Shown here in pieces: positions 30,440 through 35,665 of a DNA stretch of 35,665 nt. A program made the translations under genes and the position numbers. The notes under the pieces are model-generated. The model did no database searches, had not been told where the DNA came from, and saw nothing but the letters and a program-made list of their open reading frames with translations. Every line of letters starts with the position of its first letter. Positions within the stretch are counted from its first letter, which is position 1. The stretch covers positions 1-35,665 of the forward strand of contig JAGAIH010000483.1 in NCBI GenBank assembly GCA_017626655.1, written 5' to 3'. This stretch comes from Clostridia bacterium (GTDB lineage: Bacteria > Bacillota_A > Clostridia > Oscillospirales > CAG-272).

Positions 30440-33400
30440 ATGAAACGCAGATACATCCGCGCCGCCGCATGGATACTGGCGCTACTCCTGTCGCTCCCGA
30501 CCGTTTTTACAGGGTGTCATACCGGTAGCGATCCCAAAGAGGAAAACACATCTGCTCCCGAAACGGGCTCTCTGCCCATTGAGACCGGATCCGACGACTT
30601 TGAGAATACTCTGATGCTGGCCGCCGACGGGCAGACTGACTATACCGTGATCGTGCCCGACTACGCCGCCGCGTGGGAGCTGGCCGCCGCCGAGCGACTG
30701 GTAGCCACCCTCGCCGACCTCGGCGTGACGGTGACCCCCGTGACGGACACCGCCACCGAGCCTACCGCCAAGGAGATCGTGGTCGGTTACACCAACCGTA
30801 ACGACGAGCTGGCTCATGATTTCTACGACGTCGGTCCGGCCGGCTACCATATCGCCCTCCTAAGCGAGAAGCTCTTTATCGGCACGAACACCGAGGCGGG
30901 CATGACCGCCGCTATGGATCGCCTGGCCGCCGATCTGATTTCGGACGGCAATCGCCTCGGCATCAAGGAAGGCTACGTTTGCAAGGTCGTGGACGAATCG
31001 GCAGAGCCTGCCGCACCCACCCTGTCGGGAGCCTATGCGCAAAGCATTGCCTACGCTCACAGCGTGGCCAACGGTGTGCAGGGATACTACACCGACGGAA
31101 CCCGCAAAGGCTTCCTTGTCGGCAATGAATCCATGTCCGTGATCGCGGATATGACCGCGTCCGGCAACCGCGCCATCAATGCCTTTGTCAACGAGCACGG
31201 TATCCCCTACCTGCGGAACACCATGTCCGCCTACGTGGAGACTGCCGCAAACCGATACTATTCCGGCAATTCCAGCGTGCCCGCCCGTATGAATATGTTC
31301 CGCTACGGCGCGTACTACTACGAGACCCGACTCATGGGCCAGGACTTTGGTGCCTCCCGTGTCGTGGATGAGAGCACCGAGCCCTATGATCTCATTGCGG
31401 AGAACAAGAACTTTGGCGGATTGAACATCACGGTCCGTAAGGATTCGAGCAACAACACACTCAAGGCGATCCTTACCAGCTCCGAGGGCTCTTATATCAC
31501 CTTCAACAAGGCCATGAAGCTTCCCACCGAATCCTACGGTGCCGTCCTTCTGACCCTCAAGACCGAAGGATGCCCCGGGGGACGCATCTATCTCGCGGCC
31601 GGATCTCACGAAGGCATTGACGGCGCTCAGTGGCTGAATTACGATCTGATCGACGACGGCGAGTATCATACCTACATCATAAGCCTGGACGGAGTTGCGG
31701 ACTATACGGGAAATCTGACCCAGCTCCGCCTGGATCTGAACGGTCGGGAAGATGCGGTCATTGAGATCAAAGAGCTCAAGATCGTCAAGACCAAGTCCAG
31801 TGGTGTTCCCTCCGTGGCGTTGGATCGCATCTTCCATGCCTATCCGGATAAGCTCCACCAGGAGCTCCATCTGGTGACCACTTACGAAGAGAAGAACATG
31901 ACCGCCTACGGCATGGAGACCGCCGTTGAGACCTCCCGTGTGAGATCCCTTCTGGTGATCGACGGCAAGGGCGAGCATACGACTCTTGACGGCGTGGATT
32001 GGAGCAGCATGGTAGCCGTGGCGTTCGATATAGACCGCGCCGGTGTCTTTGGCTACGTGCTGCCCGCCTCGGGCGGCGGTCAGATCACCGTTACTGAGAA
32101 GGACGGATACTACGTCATCGATCAGAAGATGACGGCGAAGAGCTCCTATGCACAGTTTGAAAGCCTCAGCATGGGTCACCGCATCTACAACGATGCCACC
32201 CATAGCTTCGACGGCTTCCGCGAGGCGGTTCGCGAGGAGCAGCATCCTCTCACCGTGACCGTGGCGGCCTCCCAGTCCTTCAACGGGAAATTCGTGGGCT
32301 ACGATTCTCTGCGCGGCGCCTACCGTGTTGACCTGAAGGGAACGGATTTCAATACGGCCTACTACCAGACCCCGGACCTTCACTACCGTGTTGACGTGGA
32401 GATCAAGGGAGACAGCGCTGACCGCAACGTGTACTTCTATACCTACACCCCCAACGGAGGACTTGAATCAGCTGTTTTGATGGATAGCCAAAATCGAGTC
32501 CTGCCTTATACGGTACAGGTCTGCAAGAATTTCTCCGGCGAGAACGAGGAGCCGCTGTTCTGCAAGGGAGACCCCGCTTATGGCGAGGCTTATTTCCCCA
32601 TCTCTGTCAAGAGCGGTGAGAGCTTGAGCTTCTCGGTACTCAATCTCTATCAGAATTGGGGTGCCTTCCCGCTCAAGCAGATCTCTTCGGTCCAGTTCTT
32701 CGTCCCGTACTACCATCTTTCCACGGGCGTGACCGAGACGAACTGCATTGCCCCCTATTACGTGGACGGAAAGAACCTGTGGACTCTCCCCGACTTCCGC
32801 GCCATGTCCGCCCCCCTCTGGGCAGGTCAGCCTCAGCATACCTCCGGCGGCCGTCTCTACTTCCTTCAGTATACCGATGCGGAAGGGAATACCTACGCCT
32901 CCGATAAAACGGTGGATGAGATCGTCTCCCACGGCCCCGTATATACGGATATTTGGATGAACTATCTGTCGGACGACGGTCGGATCTCCATCGATTACCG
33001 CCATATGGAGATGCCCCAGACCGACGAGAACCGCACTTATTACGAGATCCGCATGAAGGTGCTGAAGGATATCTCCTTTGAGAACTTTGCGGAGGACTTC
33101 ACCTTCTTCTCCATGGACGGACGCAGCATAGTCTACGATACTCTGGGCTATCTGAACGAAAATAACGAGGTCATCCTGACGAGCACGAATCAGAGCAAGC
33201 GCGAAAAAATCTACAAGCTGGGCAGCAAGTCTCCGTTCGTGTCCTTGTCCTATACGGCGGCGAGCAACGACTACGTCAATCTGGCGGCCGTGATCAAGGA
33301 TTATTCTGCCACGATCGGCGGCCGGGCCTATACGGGCGGTATCGTTATGACCGACACGTTCCGGGGCAACGTCAACTACGTGCGTCTGACACTGGATCTG

Positions 33401-33844
33401 GGGAAGGTGACCCTGAAGGCGGGCGATGAGATCAACATCAACATGATCCTGATGCCCTGGGGCTCCCAGGAAACGGCGAAGGATGATATCTCAGGCGTCC
33501 TGAACGTCCGACGGGATACCTGCCTTGATCCCATCAAGGCCGAGGTTAAGACGGGAACCCTGATCGCGGATCCGTATATGCCCCAGATCAAGGCCGAGGG
33601 AGAGACCGCGGAGTTTACTCTCTCGGGAGGTAACAACCACATGGCTGTCCGCGTTTACGGCTTTGACAGCTACGAGAAGCCGGTCATCGAGGAGTATGTG
33701 AACGGTGAGTGGGTGGTTTACAACACCGCCTCCAAGAACGGCTACGACGGCTACATGGTCCACTACGACGGCGACGGAACCTACTCCTTCTCCTTCATCG
33801 TAGACATGAGCAACTGTGCCCGCACGTTCAGAGTAAAATCGTAA
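30440..33844 (+). CDS. Large lipoprotein, 1134 aa, unrecognised family
   Basis: ATG 30440 has GGAGG six bases upstream; an earlier in-frame ATG lacks one. The signal peptide ends in TVFTGC (Cys26). The first 170 mature residues resemble the alpha/beta domain that precedes catalytic domains in many glycan hydrolases (YTVIVPDYAAAWELAAAERL, EIVVGYTNRNDELA, GYHIALLSEKLFIGTNTEAG). The rest, rich in beta strands and aromatic residues, has no family I recognise (RMNMFRYGAYYYETRL, YHLSTGVTETNCIAPYYVDG, PLWAGQPQHTSGGRLYFLQY). Lying between GH3 and GH43-like genes in one operon, it may be a new glycoside hydrolase, lyase or binding scaffold; that is inference. Confidence 0.7.
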   Translation: MKRRYIRAAAWILALLLSLPTVFTGCHTGSDPKEENTSAPETGSLPIETGSDDFENTLMLAADGQTDYTVIVPDYAAAWELAAAERLVATLADLGVTVTPVTDTATEPTAKEIVVGYTNRNDELAHDFYDVGPAGYHIALLSEKLFIGTNTEAGMTAAMDRLAADLISDGNRLGIKEGYVCKVVDESAEPAAPTLSGAYAQSIAYAHSVANGVQGYYTDGTRKGFLVGNESMSVIADMTASGNRAINAFVNEHGIPYLRNTMSAYVETAANRYYSGNSSVPARMNMFRYGAYYYETRLMGQDFGASRVVDESTEPYDLIAENKNFGGLNITVRKDSSNNTLKAILTSSEGSYITFNKAMKLPTESYGAVLLTLKTEGCPGGRIYLAAGSHEGIDGAQWLNYDLIDDGEYHTYIISLDGVADYTGNLTQLRLDLNGREDAVIEIKELKIVKTKSSGVPSVALDRIFHAYPDKLHQELHLVTTYEEKNMTAYGMETAVETSRVRSLLVIDGKGEHTTLDGVDWSSMVAVAFDIDRAGVFGYVLPASGGGQITVTEKDGYYVIDQKMTAKSSYAQFESLSMGHRIYNDATHSFDGFREAVREEQHPLTVTVAASQSFNGKFVGYDSLRGAYRVDLKGTDFNTAYYQTPDLHYRVDVEIKGDSADRNVYFYTYTPNGGLESAVLMDSQNRVLPYTVQVCKNFSGENEEPLFCKGDPAYGEAYFPISVKSGESLSFSVLNLYQNWGAFPLKQISSVQFFVPYYHLSTGVTETNCIAPYYVDGKNLWTLPDFRAMSAPLWAGQPQHTSGGRLYFLQYTDAEGNTYASDKTVDEIVSHGPVYTDIWMNYLSDDGRISIDYRHMEMPQTDENRTYYEIRMKVLKDISFENFAEDFTFFSMDGRSIVYDTLGYLNENNEVILTSTNQSKREKIYKLGSKSPFVSLSYTAASNDYVNLAAVIKDYSATIGGRAYTGGIVMTDTFRGNVNYVRLTLDLGKVTLKAGDEININMILMPWGSQETAKDDISGVLNVRRDTCLDPIKAEVKTGTLIADPYMPQIKAEGETAEFTLSGGNNHMAVRVYGFDSYEKPVIEEYVNGEWVVYNTASKNGYDGYMVHYDGDGTYSFSFIVDMSNCARTFRVKS

Positions 33845-33854
33845 AAGAACAACT

Positions 33855-35096
33855 ATGAGAATTATTCCGAATCAAGGTATCTGTGATCCCCATATGCACG
33901 TGTACAACGGCAAGGTTTACCTATATGCGACCCATGACCGTTGCCCCAATAATGACATCTATCGTATGGATGACTGGAAGGTGTTTTCCAGTGACGATCT
34001 GCTCAACTGGAAATTGGAATATACTCTGCGCCCCGAGGATACGTTCCTCGGGAAGTGCGAGGAGTGCTACGCTACGGATGCGGCTGAGCGAAACGGAAAG
34101 TACTACATGTATTTTTCCCATCAGCAAAAATGCACAGGTGTAGCGGTGGCCGACCGTCCCGAGGGGCCTTATAAGGACGCTTTGGGAAAGCCGTTGCTCC
34201 CTCCTTGGATGGTGGATACAGCCAGCTACGACCCTACGGTGTTCATCGATGACGACGAGGCAAGAACGCCTTACATCATCTTCGGTTACACCGTCATCGG
34301 CAAGCAGTACTACATCGCCCGTCTGAACGAGGACATGATCTCTCTGGCCGAAAAACCCCGGCCCATTGAGATCATAAACGGATGGAAAAACGATGCAAAC
34401 TGGGTCCATAAGCGCAACGGCGTATACTACCTCAATGCTCACGGAAGCGAGTATGCTACCGCCGACAACATCTACGGCCCCTACACCTATCGCGGCAATT
34501 TCTGCCATGATGCTTATGTGGATCACGGTACCTTCTTTACCTACCACAATCAGCTGTATTTCACGTATGGGGTTCCCGAGAATTGGGGAGCTGAGAAGGT
34601 AGATCCTTTCTACCGCACTACAAAGATCATTTACGCGCATTACAAAGAAAACGGCGATATCTGCATCGACGAGTTCATTCAGGACGTGGGTGTCGGACAG
34701 TACGACGCCGCCTGGCCCGTCATTAAGGGCGAGTGGTACTTCGCTGCTTCGGATGGCGTGTACAAGAAGGAAAACGCCGATGGCTTTGAGATGCGGGGCT
34801 TGGGGGATGGATCCTACCTCTACTACCAGAATGTGCACAACCTTCGACAGAACGCCAAATTGTTCGTTCGCGGTATCAGCGGACAGAAGCCTTGTGAGAT
34901 TGAGGTGAGAGAGGGGAGTTCCTTCGGTTACGTTTTGGGCTACTGTAAGGTTCAATCCGACGGAGAGGGTATCCGTGAATACGAGATCCCCTTGACCAAC
35001 TCTCACGGCACTCATAGCCTCTGCTTCGTGTTCCGAGGCGAGGGTACGGATCTCTTTACCTTTGACGATTTCCGCTTTGAACAGGTCAAAGCCTGA
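33855..35096 (+). CDS. GH43-like glycosidase with altered general-acid position
   Basis: A 413-aa protein, no signal peptide, so cytoplasmic. ATG 33855 is 10 bases after the previous stop with only a weak ribosome binding site, suggesting coupled translation. GH43 five-blade propeller features: base D11 in CDPHMHVYNGKVYLYATHD, SSDDLLNW, ATDAAERNGKYYMYFS, and pKa-modulating D126 in TASYDPTVFIDDDEAR. At the general-acid position the family usually has Glu before HK.NG.YYL; here the segment is NDANWVHKRNGVYYLNAHG, so Asp180 or nothing takes its place. The last 75 residues look like a CBM6-type sandwich (GTDLFTFDDFRFEQ). GH43 enzymes cleave arabinosyl or xylosyl chains; activity here is uncertain. 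Confidence 0.75.
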   Translation: MRIIPNQGICDPHMHVYNGKVYLYATHDRCPNNDIYRMDDWKVFSSDDLLNWKLEYTLRPEDTFLGKCEECYATDAAERNGKYYMYFSHQQKCTGVAVADRPEGPYKDALGKPLLPPWMVDTASYDPTVFIDDDEARTPYIIFGYTVIGKQYYIARLNEDMISLAEKPRPIEIINGWKNDANWVHKRNGVYYLNAHGSEYATADNIYGPYTYRGNFCHDAYVDHGTFFTYHNQLYFTYGVPENWGAEKVDPFYRTTKIIYAHYKENGDICIDEFIQDVGVGQYDAAWPVIKGEWYFAASDGVYKKENADGFEMRGLGDGSYLYYQNVHNLRQNAKLFVRGISGQKPCEIEVREGSSFGYVLGYCKVQSDGEGIREYEIPLTNSHGTHSLCFVFRGEGTDLFTFDDFRFEQVKA

Positions 35097-35277
35097 ATCG
35101 CGCAAACGCTCCTCTGCCCTTACGGGTGACGGCCGTCAAGCGTAAGGAAGAAATCCGAAAAAAGAGTTCCTCACCGGGCTCCAAAAAGTGTCAAGTAGGG
35201 GAATGAATTGTAAAAGCGGTTCAACATACCCTCAAAGAGGGGAGCCATCCTCATAGGTCAAAAATGCAACCTATGCC
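35097..35277. other. Spacer after the carbohydrate operon
   Basis: No gene is visible. A small structure CTTACG...GACGGCCGTC...CGTAAG lies about 25 bases after the GH43-like stop and could mark the mRNA end. CATAGG/CCTATG pairs also occur near 35253-35274. Confidence 0.4.
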
Positions 35278-35304
35278 AAAAAGCCTTGTTTTACAAGGCT
35301 TTTT
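35278..35304 (+). terminator. Strong terminator
   Basis: AAAAAGCCTTG-TTTTA-CAAGGCTTTTT followed by CGGTTTTT. It is the first T-tailed hairpin after the four-gene operon. Confidence 0.85.
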
Positions 35305-35350
35305 CGGTTTTTAGGGCAATTTTTTGACCTTTTGTTTTTTGCAACTTTTT

Positions 35351-35386
35351 CCGAGCTTTCGGGACTTGAACCCACGACATTTTCGC
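35351..35386 (-). pseudogene. tRNA 3'-like fragment
   Basis: On the minus strand a T-arm-like stretch GTCGTGGGTTCAAGTCCCGA is preceded by a plausible variable loop (AATGTC) and followed by AAGCTCGG, with no CCA. Upstream bases do not fold into a D-arm or anticodon arm. It resembles the remnant left at an element edge; the stem is imperfect, so chance resemblance is possible. Confidence 0.4.
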
Positions 35387-35390
35387 ACAT

Positions 35391-35419
35391 TTGAGAAATA
35401 CCCGCTTTTCTGATATAAT
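35391..35419 (+). promoter_or_regulatory. Promoter of the last small gene
   Basis: TTGAGA (35391..35396), 17 bases, TATAAT (35414..35419), about 35 bases before the ATG. Confidence 0.7.
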
Positions 35420-35452
35420 ATAGACAGAAAGAAGGAAAGCGAGGATTTACAG

Positions 35453-35620
35453 ATGAAAAACGGATATACCACGGTTCGCAGACTTAAACTCACCCCCTTT
35501 GAACTTCGAGTTGCTATCGAAACTCTCAATGCAAAGAGACTTAAACAGAAGGCAAACGGGATCGACAACAGAGCAACCTCCAATCTCATACTCCACCTGC
35601 TTGATGCACTTGAAGCATAA
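35453..35620 (+). CDS. Small protein, 55 aa, possible mobile-element gene
   Basis: ATG 35453 follows GCGAGG, 8 bases away, and a good promoter. The peptide starts MKNGYTTVRRLKLTPFELRV, continues IETLNAKRLKQKANGIDNRA and ends LILHLLDALEA; it is basic and probably helical. No family recognised. The base composition returns to that of the left element, and a tRNA-like fragment lies just upstream, so it may be the first gene of another integrated element that continues beyond the window. Confidence 0.6.
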   Translation: MKNGYTTVRRLKLTPFELRVAIETLNAKRLKQKANGIDNRATSNLILHLLDALEA

Positions 35621-35665
35621 TTACATACGGTTACAGCAAATGAATTTGCGGAAGCCGACTTTATG

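Noticed and set aside
30860..32383. 507-codon antisense frame in the large lipoprotein gene, and similar ones at 26743..27936, 29419..30456 and 33921..35105
   Set aside because: All are composition shadows with Val/Gly/His-rich translations and no ribosome binding sites.

Overview
The window looks like an uncultured gut-type Clostridia (Bacillota) genome. The evidence is strong AGGAGG-type ribosome binding sites, TTGACA/TATAAT promoters, Thr/Pro/Glu-rich lipoproteins and the protein families present; no genus can be assigned from sequence alone. It has two parts of visibly different composition: a more AT-rich mobile-element region (about 1-18.4 kb) and a GC-richer cell-surface carbohydrate locus (about 20-35.1 kb).

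Left edge (1-2.5 kb): the 3' end of a probable NAD synthetase gene, an OmpR-type response regulator whose receiver lacks the usual lysine, an XRE regulator on the minus strand, strong hairpins, and a pair of small sigma-like proteins typical of conjugative elements (a region-4-like protein plus an HTH_16-like protein).

Minus-strand operon (15.9 down to 2.5 kb): a perfect consensus promoter at 15878..15906 is followed by a roughly 300-nt leader with a possible 22-codon leader peptide and two terminators. Next comes a tightly packed DNA-processing operon: a small basic peptide, YqaJ-type exonuclease, a hypothetical protein, RecD2-like helicase, a candidate single-strand-annealing protein, CHC2/Toprim primase, a small membrane protein, PcfK-like and PcfJ-like proteins, two hypotheticals, a zinc-ribbon protein and an M20/M42-like metallopeptidase. 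It ends at a bidirectional terminator. No relaxase, coupling protein or type IV secretion gene is visible, so this is a module or remnant of an integrative element. Two of its proteins carry sliding-clamp-binding-like pentapeptides (QLDMF, QLSMF).

Right end of the element (16-18.45 kb): two or three small plus-strand genes and a large serine recombinase of the TndX/TnpX type, followed by a terminator, a perfect promoter, a palindrome and what looks like the 3' portion of a tRNA gene with CCA and its own terminator. This is probably a junction with the chromosome.

18.45-20 kb: a spacer without convincing genes, a two-TM membrane protein with its own promoter, a REP-like hairpin cluster and a possible small gene.

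Carbohydrate locus (20-35.1 kb): an AraC regulator, a solute-binding lipoprotein with no permease next to it, a lipoprotein with three exact-length 432-bp tandem repeats, a convergent small lipoprotein, and then a four-gene operon. That operon encodes a membrane-anchored Ig-like/triple-CBM-like protein, a domain-swapped GH3 with membrane segments at both ends, a 1134-aa lipoprotein of unrecognised family, and a signal-less GH43-like enzyme in which the general-acid Glu seems replaced. Binding and hydrolysis appear to be tethered to the outer face of the membrane and finished inside the cell. The window ends with a second tRNA-like fragment and a small gene with its own promoter, possibly the edge of another element.
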